The notes beneath the pieces were generated by a model. The model saw only the letters and a list, made by a program, of their open reading frames with translations, had not been told where the DNA came from and did no database searches. Position numbers and translations under genes: made by a program. From the NCBI RefSeq assembly GCF_023701745.1, contig NZ_JAJOZB010000001.1, positions 1,990,501-2,054,500 of the forward strand: a stretch of 64,000 nucleotides of DNA, written 5' to 3'. Shown here piece by piece: positions 42,298-51,216 of this stretch (positions are counted from its first letter, which is position 1; each line of letters starts with the position of its first letter). The stretch is from Streptomyces sp. RKAG293. GTDB lineage: Bacteria > Actinomycetota > Actinomycetes > Streptomycetales > Streptomycetaceae.

Positions 42298-43512
42298 ATG
42301 ACTGTTTCCGGTCCTGCCCGCACCCCGTCCCTCTGGTCCCGCGCGGCGGCTCTCACCGCCGTCTGTCTGACCGTCAGCTGCCCGGCCGCCCCGGCGTCCG
42401 CCCACGGTGACGACGGCCACGCGCCCGGCCGTACCGTCATCGGCGGCGCGACGCTGGCGCGGCCGGGGGTGCACGTCCTGCCGAAGTCCGGCTCGCCCGC
42501 GCTGCCCGCCGGCCTGTCGGCCCTCTCCTGGCTGGTGGCCGACGCGCGCACCGGCCAGGTGCTCGCCGCCAAGGACGCGCACCGCGCGCTGCCGCCGGCC
42601 AGCACCCTCAAGACCCTCTTCGCCGTCACCGTCCTGCCGCGCTTCGCGCAGGAGACCACGCACACCGTGACCGAGGACGAGCTGTCCGGCATCGGAGCGG
42701 GCAGCAGCCGGGTCGGGGTGCAGGCGGGCCAGACGTACACGGTGGCCGACCTGTGGCGCGGGGTGTTCCTCAGTTCGGGCAACGACGCGGTCCATGTACT
42801 GGCCCGGATGAACGGTTCGGTGCCCCTGACGGTCTCCCAGATGCAGGCCAAGGCGCGGATGCTCGGCGCCGACGACACCGAGGTGGTCTCGCCCGACGGG
42901 TACGACGCCCCCGGCCAGGTCTCGTCGGCCTACGACCTGACGCTCTTCGCCCGCGCCGGTCTCGCCACCCCGTACTTCGCCGGCTACACCTCCACCGCCA
43001 CCGCGATGTTCCCGGGCGGCACGGACTCCCGGGGCCGCGAGGTGCCGCCGTTCCAGATCCAGAACACCAACCGCCTGCTGACCGGGGCCGACGGTGTGGG
43101 GACGTACCCGGGGATCATCGGGGTGAAGAACGGCTACACCACGAACGCGGGCAACACGCTGATCGCCGCCGCCCAGCGCGGTGACCGCACGCTGATCGCC
43201 ACGGTGATGAACCCGCAGTCCGGCGTCGCGCAGGCCGTGTACAAGGAGGCCCGCGCCCTGCTGGACTGGGGCTTCGACGCCGCCGGGGTGAACGGCTCGG
43301 TCGGCACGCTGAACACCGTCACCCGCGCCGTGCCCGCCTCGGCGCCGCGCCGGCCGGCGGCCGCCGCGCTGGCGCCGGTGATGACCACCGCTCCCGCCTC
43401 GCAATCCGCCGCGGCCTGGAACGGCTGGGCCTGGTCCGGCGCCGCGGGCGCCCTGGTGGCGGCCGCCGCCGGTACCGTTTTCGCCCGCCGCCGGTACCTC
43501 CGCTCGCGCTGA
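42298..43512 (+). CDS. D-alanyl-D-alanine carboxypeptidase (low-molecular-mass PBP)
   Basis: The 404-residue protein has a signal peptide (cut near ASAH, residue 36) and the three penicillin-binding motifs: SxxK as STLK (Ser102, Lys105), SxN as SGN (160-162), and KNG (277-279) in place of the usual KTG. A C-terminal hydrophobic helix and basic tail (ARRRYLRSR) provide a membrane anchor. It trims the terminal D-Ala from peptidoglycan pentapeptides outside the membrane. The Thr-to-Asn exchange in the third motif is worth noting. It is followed by the rho-like gene after 299 bp. Confidence 0.9.
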   Translation: MTVSGPARTPSLWSRAAALTAVCLTVSCPAAPASAHGDDGHAPGRTVIGGATLARPGVHVLPKSGSPALPAGLSALSWLVADARTGQVLAAKDAHRALPPASTLKTLFAVTVLPRFAQETTHTVTEDELSGIGAGSSRVGVQAGQTYTVADLWRGVFLSSGNDAVHVLARMNGSVPLTVSQMQAKARMLGADDTEVVSPDGYDAPGQVSSAYDLTLFARAGLATPYFAGYTSTATAMFPGGTDSRGREVPPFQIQNTNRLLTGADGVGTYPGIIGVKNGYTTNAGNTLIAAAQRGDRTLIATVMNPQSGVAQAVYKEARALLDWGFDAAGVNGSVGTLNTVTRAVPASAPRRPAAAALAPVMTTAPASQSAAAWNGWAWSGAAGALVAAAAGTVFARRRYLRSR

Positions 43513-43584
43513 CCGCGATCGGCCGGAAAGAGCGGCACAGGGCTGTTCCCGACGGAATTTCCGGCGGATTTCCCCGACCACCCG

Positions 43585-43627
43585 AAGCGGCGTGCTACAG
43601 TGCGAACAGCACTCGAGTACGCCGCTT
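43585..43627 (+). promoter_or_regulatory. Compound hairpin in the leader of the rho-like gene
   Basis: AAGCGGCGT (43585-43593) pairs with ACGCCGCTT (43619-43627), enclosing an inner GCT/AGC stem. It is about 185 nt before the start of the rho paralogue in a 299-bp gap that contains no other gene. If transcribed, it would be a leader structure; alternatively it terminates the carboxypeptidase transcript 70 bp upstream. Confidence 0.45.
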
Positions 43628-43811
43628 CTCGGCGCCGGTGCTTGTTCCACTCCCCGCCGTGGCGAATTCCGTCCTTCAGGACCGGCCGCCCGGCAGTACA
43701 TCTCCTTCCTTCTCCCTCGCGGGTCGGCAAGCCAGTGGTGCGTGACACGTCCGCACCCTCACTCCGCCCCCGCCGGGACCCTTCTTTGGTATGTCCGTGA
43801 AAGGACCCAGC

Positions 43812-44957
43812 ATGACCACCACACTCGAACACCCCCCTGCCAGAACCACCCGCACCACCCTCCCGACGCCGGTCACCGGCGTCCTCGACATCGTCGGCAA
43901 CCAGGGCTTCCTGCGCACTCGCGGCTACCACCCGGCGCCCGACGACCCGCAGGTGACCACGGCTCAGATCCGCAAGTACGGTCTGCGCAAGGGCGACCTC
44001 GTCGACGGCACCACCGAGCGGCCGCGTGCCCTCGGCACCGTCGAACGGATCAACGGCCGTGCGGCCGGCGCTCCCGGCGTCCGCCCGCACTTCGGTGATC
44101 TCACCCCCGTCCACCCGCGCGAGCGGCTGCGGCTGGAGACCTCGCCCGGTGTCCTCACCACCCGGCTCGTCGACCTCGTCGCACCGGTCGGCAAAGGCCA
44201 GCGCGGGCTCATCGTGGCCCCGCCCAAGACCGGCAAGACCCTGCTCCTGCAGAGCCTGGCCAACTCCGTCGCCGTCAACCACCCCGATGTCCACCTCATG
44301 GTCGTCCTCCTGGACGAACGCCCCGAGGAGGTCACCGACATGCGCCGGTCGGTGCGCGGCGAGGTGCTCGCCTCGACGTTCGACCGCCCGGCCAAGGAGC
44401 ACATCGCCCTCGCCGAACTGGCCGTCGAACGCGCCAAGCGCCTCGTCGAGCTCGGCCAGGACGTGGTGATACTCCTCGACTCGATCACCCGGCTGTGCCG
44501 CGCCCACAACAACGCGGCGCCCGGCAACGGCCGCACCCTCAGCGGCGGTGTCGACTCCGCCGCGGTGCAGGCGCCCAAGCGGCTCTTCGGCGCCGCGCGC
44601 TGCGCCGAGGAGGGCGGCTCCCTGACCATCCTGGCGACCGCCCTCGTCGACACCGGCTCCCGGGCCGACGACTACTTCTTCGAGGAGCTCAAGGGCACCG
44701 GCAACATGGAGCTGCGACTGGACCGCTCGCTCGCCGAGAAGCGGATCTTCCCGGCCATCGACGTGACCCCGTCCGGCACCCGGCGCGAGGAGCTGCTGCT
44801 GCCCGGCGCCGAGCTGGCGGCCGTGCGCGGCCTGCGCCGGGCCCTGCAGTCCAGGGACACCCAGCAGACCCTCGAAATACTGCTCGCCCGGATGCGGCAG
44901 TCCCCGGACAACGCCACGTTCCTCCAGCAGATCCACCGCACGGTCCCCGGCGCCTGA
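43812..44957 (+). CDS. Short transcription termination factor Rho paralogue
   Basis: The 381-residue protein (ATG 43812 after GAAAGGA) has a cold-shock-type RNA domain at about 20-95 and a complete RecA-type ATPase: [32 protein letters not shown], a Q-loop [13 protein letters not shown], and the R-loop LKGTGNMEL. It lacks the long Arg/Asp-rich insert of the usual actinobacterial Rho and the N-terminal helical Rho_N domain. In the primary RNA site the expected GFGFLR reads NQGFLR and the YVSPSQI reads QVTTAQI, losing two aromatic contacts. It is therefore an extra Rho with altered RNA loading, not the housekeeping copy. Confidence 0.88.
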   Translation: MTTTLEHPPARTTRTTLPTPVTGVLDIVGNQGFLRTRGYHPAPDDPQVTTAQIRKYGLRKGDLVDGTTERPRALGTVERINGRAAGAPGVRPHFGDLTPVHPRERLRLETSPGVLTTRLVDLVAPVGKGQRGLIVAPPKTGKTLLLQSLANSVAVNHPDVHLMVVLLDERPEEVTDMRRSVRGEVLASTFDRPAKEHIALAELAVERAKRLVELGQDVVILLDSITRLCRAHNNAAPGNGRTLSGGVDSAAVQAPKRLFGAARCAEEGGSLTILATALVDTGSRADDYFFEELKGTGNMELRLDRSLAEKRIFPAIDVTPSGTRREELLLPGAELAAVRGLRRALQSRDTQQTLEILLARMRQSPDNATFLQQIHRTVPGA

Positions 44958-45039
44958 ACACCCGAACACCTGAGCCGACCGTCCGGGCGGTACTCCGGCC
45001 GGCTCCCTCCGGCCGTACCCGACCGGAAGACGTTTGGCA

Positions 45040-45055
45040 GTGAATAATAATTCAC
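45040..45055. promoter_or_regulatory. Operator 1 of the MFS-TetR operon
   Basis: GTGAATAATAATTCAC is a perfect inverted repeat (6-bp arms, 4-bp centre) in an AT-rich spot 53 bp before the MFS start. It shares the GTGAA/TTCAC arms with a second site 24 bp downstream. Confidence 0.75.
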
Positions 45056-45062
45056 CTAATCT

Positions 45063-45080
45063 GGTGAACGTCTATTCACC
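45063..45080. promoter_or_regulatory. Operator 2 of the MFS-TetR operon
   Basis: GGTGAACGTCTATTCACC has perfect 6-bp arms GGTGAA/TTCACC around a 6-bp centre. Its centre is 24 bp from that of operator 1, a little over two helical turns, suggesting cooperative binding of the TetR protein encoded second in the operon. Confidence 0.75.
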
Positions 45081-45107
45081 TCCCTCACGTCCGATGGAGC
45101 GCGCCCC

Positions 45108-46547
45108 GTGGACTTCCGGAAACGGCTCATGGTCCCCGTCCTGGCATTCGGCGGAATCCTCATGGCGATCATGCAGACCGTCGTGGTGCCGCTCCTGCCC
45201 GATCTGCCGCGCCTCACCGGCGCCTCGCCCGCCGGCGTCTCCTGGATGGTGACCGCGACCCTGCTCGCCGGAGCCGTCCTCACCCCCGTTCTGGGCCGGG
45301 CCGGCGACATGTACGGCAAGCGCCGCGTGCTGCTGATCGCGCTCGGGCTGATGACCTTCGGTTCCCTGCTGTGCTCCGTGACCTCCGACATCCGGCTGCT
45401 GATCGCCGCCCGCGCCCTGCAGGGCGCCGCCGCCGCCGTCGTACCGCTGTCCATCAGCATCCTGCGCGACGAACTGCCCCCGCACCGGACCGGCTCCGCC
45501 GTGGCGATGATGAGTTCGACCGTCGGCATCGGCGCCGCCTTCGGGCTGCCGCTGGCCGCCCTGATCGTGCAGTACGCCGACTGGCACGTCATGTTCTGGG
45601 CCACCACCGCCCTGGGCGCGCTCGGCCTCGGGCTGGCCTGGTGGGTCGTGCGCGAGTCGCCGATCCGCTCCCCCGGCCGCTTCGACTTCACCGGCGCCGC
45701 CGGACTCGCGGCCGGACTCGTCTGTCTGCTGCTGGCGGTCTCCCAGGGCGGCCAGTGGGGCTGGACCAGCCCGGCCGTGCTGGGTCTTGCCGTGGCCTCC
45801 GTCGTCATCCTCGCCGGATGGCGGTGGCAGCAACTGCGCGCCACGAGCCCGCTGGTGGACCTGCGGCTGGCCGCCAGCCCGCGCGTCGCGCTGCCGCACA
45901 TCGCCGCGCTCCTCGCGGGCTTCGCCTTCTACGCCAACTCGCTGGTGACCGCCCAGCTGGTGCAGGCGCCCAAGGAGACCGGCTACGGGCTGGGGCTGTC
46001 CATCGTGGCGAGCGGGCTGTGCCTGCTGCCCAGCGGCATCATCATGCTGCTGCTGTCCCCCGTCTCGGCCCGGATATCGGCGGCCCGCGGCCCGAAGTTC
46101 ACCCTCGCCGCCGGAGCCGTGCTGCTGACCCTCGGCTATGTGCTGCGCATCGCCGACAGCCGGCAGCTGTGGGCGATCATCGTCGGCGCCTCCGTCGTCG
46201 CGTCGGGGACCACGCTGGCCTACTCCGCCCTTCCGACGCTGATCCTGCGCGCCGTCCCGGCCGGCCAGACGGCGTCCGCCAACGGCGTCAACGTCCTCAT
46301 GCGCACCGTCGGCCAGGCCACCTGCAGCGCCGCCGTCGCGGCGATCCTGATCCACCACACGGCGCCGATCGGCGGCCTGCAGATCCCCACGCTGCACGGC
46401 TATCTCATCGCCTTCACCATGGCCGGCGGGGTCGCGATCCTCGCCTTCCTCGCGGCGGTGTCGATCCCCGGCGGCCGGCGCGGCACGCCGACACCGCCCG
46501 CGCAGCGCTCCGAAGCCGCCGCGGACCCCGCGCTGGAGGGAGCATGA
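45108..46547 (+). CDS. MFS transporter, DHA2-like drug efflux
   Basis: The 479-residue protein (GTG start) has about 14 hydrophobic helices, with VMQTVVVPLLPDLP-like helix 1, motif A GRAGDMYGKRRVLLIALG, and a motif C-like SSTVGIGAAFGLPLA. Substrate unknown. Two GTGAA...TTCAC palindromes lie just upstream, and its stop overlaps the start of a TetR gene (ATGA at 46544-46547). Confidence 0.9.
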   Translation: MDFRKRLMVPVLAFGGILMAIMQTVVVPLLPDLPRLTGASPAGVSWMVTATLLAGAVLTPVLGRAGDMYGKRRVLLIALGLMTFGSLLCSVTSDIRLLIAARALQGAAAAVVPLSISILRDELPPHRTGSAVAMMSSTVGIGAAFGLPLAALIVQYADWHVMFWATTALGALGLGLAWWVVRESPIRSPGRFDFTGAAGLAAGLVCLLLAVSQGGQWGWTSPAVLGLAVASVVILAGWRWQQLRATSPLVDLRLAASPRVALPHIAALLAGFAFYANSLVTAQLVQAPKETGYGLGLSIVASGLCLLPSGIIMLLLSPVSARISAARGPKFTLAAGAVLLTLGYVLRIADSRQLWAIIVGASVVASGTTLAYSALPTLILRAVPAGQTASANGVNVLMRTVGQATCSAAVAAILIHHTAPIGGLQIPTLHGYLIAFTMAGGVAILAFLAAVSIPGGRRGTPTPPAQRSEAAADPALEGA

Positions 46548-47158
46548 GTCCCATGACGACAGCAGCCCCCGACAGCCGGCGCCGTGACGCCGACGCCACC
46601 AAGGCCGCGATCCTGCGCGCCGCCCGCACCATGCTGGGCCGGCGCGCCTACGGCGACATCACCCTCAGGGCCATCGCGGAGCGGGCCGGGGTGAGCGCGC
46701 CGCTGATCGTGAAGTACTTCGGCAACAAGGAGAAGCTCTTCGCCCGCATCATCTCCTTCGAGTCCGACGCGGAAGTACTGCTGGACGCCCCGCTGGACGA
46801 GCTCGGCCGGCACATGGTCACCCAGGTGCTCACCAGCCAGAACGAACGCGGCATCGACCCCATCCTGCGGATCGTCTTCGCACCGCTGCACTCCGCCGAG
46901 GGCCAGGGCGACATCCTGCGCGCCAACTTCCGCGAGCAGGTCATCGCCGGCCTCGCCCGGCGGCTGACCGGTCCGGAGGCCCAGCTGCGGGCCGAACTCA
47001 CCGTCGGCATGCTGCTGGGCCTCGGCGCCGTCTACGGGATCGCGCGCGGCGAGGCGGTCCGCGCGATGACCGTGCCGGCCCTCGTCGAGCGCTGCGCCCC
47101 CGCGCTGCAGGAGCTCATCACTCCGGCCGGAAACCCGTTGGCTCCCGCCGCCCGGTAA
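46544..47158 (+). CDS. TetR-family repressor cotranscribed with the MFS transporter
   Basis: The 204-residue protein starts MSPMTTAAPDSRRRDAD; the HTH (ITLRAIAERAGVSAPLIVKYFGNKEKLF) is at about residues 43-70 and the remainder is a TetR ligand domain. The ATG overlaps the MFS stop, with GGAGGGA upstream, so it is translationally coupled. Regulator-second order implies feedback control through the two palindromes before the transporter gene. A second ATG at 46554 (M4) is possible. Confidence 0.9.
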   Translation: MSPMTTAAPDSRRRDADATKAAILRAARTMLGRRAYGDITLRAIAERAGVSAPLIVKYFGNKEKLFARIISFESDAEVLLDAPLDELGRHMVTQVLTSQNERGIDPILRIVFAPLHSAEGQGDILRANFREQVIAGLARRLTGPEAQLRAELTVGMLLGLGAVYGIARGEAVRAMTVPALVERCAPALQELITPAGNPLAPAAR

Positions 47159-47174
47159 CGGTGAGGATGGTCGG

Positions 47175-47972
47175 GTGGACCCTACGACGATCGAGCAGTT
47201 CCTCGACAACGGCTTCATCAGGATCGAACGGGCCTTCTCCGAGGAGACCGCGCGGGCCTGCGCGGAACTGCTCTGGGCGAAGACCGGCACCGATCCGGAC
47301 GACCCGGCCTCGTGGACGGAACCGGTGCACTGGGTCTCCGACATGTCGGACGCCCCCTTCGTGGAGGCCGCCAACACCCCGGTCCTGCACGACGCGTTCG
47401 ATCATCTGGTCGGCCCCGGCCGCTGGGTTCCGCGGCCCTCGCTGGGCTCCTTCCCGCTCCGCTTCCCGCACCCGCGGGAGCCCGACGACGCCGGCTGGCA
47501 CATCGAGGGCAGCTACTACCGCGAGGGCGAGAAGTGGCCGTTCGCCAACCTCCGTTCCGAGGGCCGGGCGCTGCTGATGCTGTTCCTCTTCAGCGAGACC
47601 GGCCCCGAGGACGCGCCGACCCGGATCCGGGTCGGCTCGCACCTGGACGTCCCGCAGGTCCTGCTGCCGTACGGCGAGGAGGGAGCGTCGATCCTGGAGA
47701 TGGCCCCGCGGATCGACGAGGTGAGCGCGCACCGGCCGGTCGCGCTGGCCACCGGCAGCCCCGGGGACGTCTATCTGTGTCATCCCTTCCTGGTGCACGC
47801 GGCCCAGCCGCACCACGGCAGCCGCCCCCGGTTCATGGCGCAGCCCCCGCTGTTTCCGGCGGTCCACTACGAGCTGGAACGGTCCAACGGCGCCTACTGC
47901 CCGGTGGAGACCGCGATCCGGCGGGGCCTGGAGGGGTCCCGCGGCATCGGCGGCGGCCGGACCGTTGGATAG
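47175..47972 (+). CDS. Phytanoyl-CoA dioxygenase-family protein
   Basis: The 265-residue protein (GTG start) has the PhyH/PhyD fold signature: the metal site HxE as GWHIEGSYY at about residues 108-116, the distal His in CHPFLVHAAQPH, and the 2-oxoglutarate-binding Arg in SRPRFM. HxE in place of the common HxD is acceptable in the Fe(II)/2-oxoglutarate superfamily. N-terminal DNGFIRIERAFSEE fits the family start. Substrate unknown. The LuxR gene starts 10 bp after its stop. Confidence 0.85.
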   Translation: MDPTTIEQFLDNGFIRIERAFSEETARACAELLWAKTGTDPDDPASWTEPVHWVSDMSDAPFVEAANTPVLHDAFDHLVGPGRWVPRPSLGSFPLRFPHPREPDDAGWHIEGSYYREGEKWPFANLRSEGRALLMLFLFSETGPEDAPTRIRVGSHLDVPQVLLPYGEEGASILEMAPRIDEVSAHRPVALATGSPGDVYLCHPFLVHAAQPHHGSRPRFMAQPPLFPAVHYELERSNGAYCPVETAIRRGLEGSRGIGGGRTVG

Positions 47973-47982
47973 CGTTCAGGGC

Positions 47983-50694
47983 ATGTTGCACGGGCGTACC
48001 GAGGAGCGGGCGGCGGTCGGGGAGCTGCTGGCCGGTGCCAGGGCGGGCCGCAGCGGGGTGCTGGTGCTGCGCGGCGACGCCGGCATCGGGAAGACGGCGC
48101 TGCTCGACGACACGGTCGACGCGGCCGGCGGGATGACCGTCGTCCGTGGCTCCGGCATCGAGTTCGAGGCCGAACTGCCCTTCGCCGGGCTCCAGTTGCT
48201 GCTGCTCCCCGCGATGGGTTCGCTGGGCGCGCTGCCCGGACCCCAACGGCTCGCGCTGGAGGCGGCGTTCGGGATGACCGTCGCGGCGGCCCCCGACCCG
48301 ATGTTCGTCGGGCTCGCCGTGCTGTCCCTGCTCTCCGCGCACTCGGGCGACGGGCCGCTGCTGTGCGTCGTGGACGACGCGCAGTGGCTGGACCGGGTGT
48401 CCGCCGACGCGCTGATGTTCGCCGCCCGGCGGCTCCACTCCGAGGGGATCGCCCTGGTCTTCGCGGCGCGGGACGGCGAGGGCACGTTCCCCGCCCCCGG
48501 CCTTCCCGAACTGCGGCTGGGCGGGCTGTCGCCGGTGTCGGCGGGGGCCCTGCTCGCGCTGCACGGCGCCGAGCTGTCCCCCACCGTCCGCCACCGCGTC
48601 CTCACCGAGGCCCAGGGCAATCCGCTGGCGCTGCTGGAACTGCCGGTCGCGTTCCAGGCGGAGCGCCCCGACGGCCGTTTCCGGCCGGGCGCGCTGCCGC
48701 TCACCAGCCGTCTGCACATGGCGTTCCACGGCCGGGTCAGCCATCTGCCGGCCGCCACCCAGCTGCTGCTGCTCGTCGCGGCGGCCGAGCACACCGGCGA
48801 TCTGCGGGCGATCCTGCGGGCGGCCGGGGCGCTGGGCGCCGGCGCGGCGGATCTGCCGCCCGCCCAGGAGGGCGGTCTGATCCGGCTGGACGACGACCGG
48901 CTGCGCTTCCGCCATCCGCTGGTCCGGGCCGCGGTCTACCAGCGCGCCCCGCTGGCCGACCGGCTGACCGTGCATCAGGCACTGGCCGCGATTCTGGACG
49001 CCCCGCAGGACGCGGACCGCAGGGCCTGGCATCTGGCGGCCGCCGCGACCGGCCCCGACGAGACGGCGGCCACCGCGCTGGAGGACACCGCGGGACGGGC
49101 CAGGGACCGCAGCGGTTACGGAGCGGCCGCTCTCGCCTTCGAACGGGCCGCCCGCCTCAGTACCGACCCCGGGGCCGCGACCCGGCGGCTCGTCCTGGCG
49201 GCCGAGGCGGCCTCCGAGGCCGGTGAGCTCGACCGGGCCCGCGACTTCGCCGAGCAGGCCGCGCGCCGGACCGGCGATCCCGCGCTGACGGCCCGGCTGC
49301 TCCATGTCCGGGCCCTGGCGGACTTCCTGAGCGGCTCCTTCCCCACCGCGCACCGGCTGCTGACCGACGGCGCCCGGCACGCGGCCGCCGCCGATCCGCA
49401 GCGCGCCGCGCGGATGCTCATGCAGGCCGCCCACACGGCCTGGTACCTCGGTGAACAGGACGTCGCGGACACCGTGGCGCGGCTGGACGCGCTGGTACTG
49501 CCGGCGACGGATCCCGTGACGCCGGTGGCCCGCTTCATCACCGCCGCTCTCGGCCCGCCGGCCGCCGGCGGCCCGCCGGACCTGACCGCCGCCGTCACCG
49601 CCGCCCGCGCCGCCGGGTCCCGTGATCCGCGCGACCTGATTTTGCTGTGCGGCGCCGGGCTGGCCGTCGGGCAGGACGACGAGGCCCATGAACTGGCCGC
49701 CGCGCTCACCGCCGAGAGCCGCGACCGGGGTGGCATCGGCCGGCTGCCGACGGTGCTCTTCTTCATGGCCGAGGCGGAGGTGTTCGCGGGCCGGCACCGT
49801 GACGCGCTGGCCACCGCCGAGGAGGCGCTGCGGATCGCCGGGGACACCGGACAGCAGCAGTGGACCAGCCAGTTCAGCAGCGTGCTGGCGTATCTGGCGG
49901 CCGTCGAGGGGGACGACGAGCGCTGCCGGAAGTACTCCGACGACGCGCTCGCCGTCGTCGCCGGCGCGGCGATGCCGCCCGGCGCGCCCTGGTCGTACTG
50001 GGCGCAGGGCATGCTCGATCTGGGCCTGGGCCGCGCGCAGTCGGCGCTGGACGGGCTGGAGCGGCTCACCCATGAGCCGCTGCGGCACCACTTCTGCGCC
50101 ACCCGCAGCACCCCCGACCTGGTCGAGGCGGCCGTCCGGCTGGGTCTCGGCCCGCGCGCCGCCGGGCCGTTCGCCCGCTTCGAACGCTGGGCGGCCCGCT
50201 CCCGGCAGCCCTGGTCCGACGCGCTGGTGCTGCGCTGCCGGGCGCTGCTCGCCGCCGACTCCGAGGCCGAGACGCACTTCACGGCCGCGCTGAAACTCCA
50301 TGACGAGCACCGCCGTCCGCTGGAGCACGCCCGCACCGCGCTGCTGTACGGCGAATGGCTGCGCCGTGCCCGCCGCAAGAGCGAGGCGCGCGGCCAGTTG
50401 CAGGCGGCGCTCGACGTGTTCGAGCGGCTGGGTACCCGGCCGTGGGCTGACCGGGCGCGCAGCGAACTCGGGGCGGCCGGCTCGGTCGCCCCGCGGAGCC
50501 GGGAGCCGGGCGTGCTCGCGGGGCTGACGCCGCAGGAGCTGCAGATCGCCCGGCTCGCCGGGCAGGGCATGTCCAACCGGGACATCGCGGCCCGGCTGTT
50601 CCTCAGCCCGCGCACCGTCGGCTACCACCTGTACAAGGCGTACCCGAAGCTCGGGATCGCCTCCCGCGGCGAACTCGCCGCCCTTTTCGAGTGA
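47983..50694 (+). CDS. Large LuxR-family (LAL-type) transcriptional regulator
   Basis: The 903-residue protein has an N-terminal AAA/STAND ATPase with Walker A GDAGIGKT (31-38) and Walker B LLCVVDDAQWLD (about 125-136), a long helical repeat region of tetratricopeptide type, and a C-terminal LuxR HTH with LTPQELQIARLAGQGMSNRDIA and SPRTVGYHLYKAYPKLGI. The ATG at 47983 is chosen over an upstream TTG; the ribosome site is weak, and translation may be coupled to the dioxygenase gene 10 bp upstream. Targets are unknown; a cupin gene follows. Confidence 0.9.
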   Translation: MLHGRTEERAAVGELLAGARAGRSGVLVLRGDAGIGKTALLDDTVDAAGGMTVVRGSGIEFEAELPFAGLQLLLLPAMGSLGALPGPQRLALEAAFGMTVAAAPDPMFVGLAVLSLLSAHSGDGPLLCVVDDAQWLDRVSADALMFAARRLHSEGIALVFAARDGEGTFPAPGLPELRLGGLSPVSAGALLALHGAELSPTVRHRVLTEAQGNPLALLELPVAFQAERPDGRFRPGALPLTSRLHMAFHGRVSHLPAATQLLLLVAAAEHTGDLRAILRAAGALGAGAADLPPAQEGGLIRLDDDRLRFRHPLVRAAVYQRAPLADRLTVHQALAAILDAPQDADRRAWHLAAAATGPDETAATALEDTAGRARDRSGYGAAALAFERAARLSTDPGAATRRLVLAAEAASEAGELDRARDFAEQAARRTGDPALTARLLHVRALADFLSGSFPTAHRLLTDGARHAAAADPQRAARMLMQAAHTAWYLGEQDVADTVARLDALVLPATDPVTPVARFITAALGPPAAGGPPDLTAAVTAARAAGSRDPRDLILLCGAGLAVGQDDEAHELAAALTAESRDRGGIGRLPTVLFFMAEAEVFAGRHRDALATAEEALRIAGDTGQQQWTSQFSSVLAYLAAVEGDDERCRKYSDDALAVVAGAAMPPGAPWSYWAQGMLDLGLGRAQSALDGLERLTHEPLRHHFCATRSTPDLVEAAVRLGLGPRAAGPFARFERWAARSRQPWSDALVLRCRALLAADSEAETHFTAALKLHDEHRRPLEHARTALLYGEWLRRARRKSEARGQLQAALDVFERLGTRPWADRARSELGAAGSVAPRSREPGVLAGLTPQELQIARLAGQGMSNRDIAARLFLSPRTVGYHLYKAYPKLGIASRGELAALFE

Positions 50695-50733
50695 TCGCCC
50701 CCGGAGCGGGGCAGGTCGGGAGATGCTGACCGG

Positions 50734-51078
50734 ATGAACGCACCTGATCAGGCTCGGAGAACACCGGGAAGTGTGCTGGCCCTCCACGTCGACGATGTGC
50801 CCACCACCGAGATCGGCCCCGGCATCCTGCTGCGCGAACTGCCCGGCCCGGCCCCGTTCACCTTCTGGGTGGTGGACTTCGAACCCGGCTCCCGGTGGCC
50901 CGGCGTCGATGTGCACGAGACGGTCGGCGAGGGCTACTTCGTGGCCGAGGGCGAGGTCATCGAGGGCGACCTGCGGCACGGCCCCGGCACCTACGTCCTG
51001 CTCGAACAGGGCTCCAGCCACCGACCGCGGTCCGAGACCGGGGCGCGGGTGTTCGGCTACAACCACCCCGCCGGCTGA
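50734..51078 (+). CDS. Cupin-domain protein
   Basis: The 114-residue single-domain cupin has motif 1 in VDVHETVGEGYFVAEGEV (His and Glu, with one His missing from the full G(X)5HXH pattern) and motif 2 in HGPGTYVLLEQGSSHRP. It may bind a metal or a small ligand; it is similar to anti-sigma-type ChrR cupins only in size. It lies 39 bp after the LuxR gene and is followed by a terminator. Confidence 0.75.
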   Translation: MNAPDQARRTPGSVLALHVDDVPTTEIGPGILLRELPGPAPFTFWVVDFEPGSRWPGVDVHETVGEGYFVAEGEVIEGDLRHGPGTYVLLEQGSSHRPRSETGARVFGYNHPAG

Positions 51079-51125
51079 CCGCGCACCGGTTCGGGTACGG
51101 GTACCGATCCGGGGCGGAACGCGGA

Positions 51126-51168
51126 AGTGCCCGCCCGTCCCGGGTCAGTTCCAGGACAGGCGGGCACT
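51126..51168. terminator. Bidirectional hairpin between cupin and M23 genes
   Basis: AGTGCCCGCC (51126-51135) pairs with GGCGGGCACT (51159-51168), with an inner GTCC/GGAC stem. It lies between convergent genes. Confidence 0.75.
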
Positions 51169-51216
51169 GCGCGTCTCACGAGGCGCGCGCGTTCACGCGC
51201 GGCGTCGCGGGACGGG

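Noticed and set aside
45371..46543. An extended frame upstream of the TetR gene that would give a 595-residue protein.
   Set aside because: That part is an off-frame reading of the MFS gene; the TetR start at 46544 overlaps the MFS stop and gives a normal TetR length.
47833..51066. A 1077-residue minus-strand frame over the LuxR-type gene.
   Set aside because: It is the antisense shadow of a gene with clear ATPase and HTH motifs.
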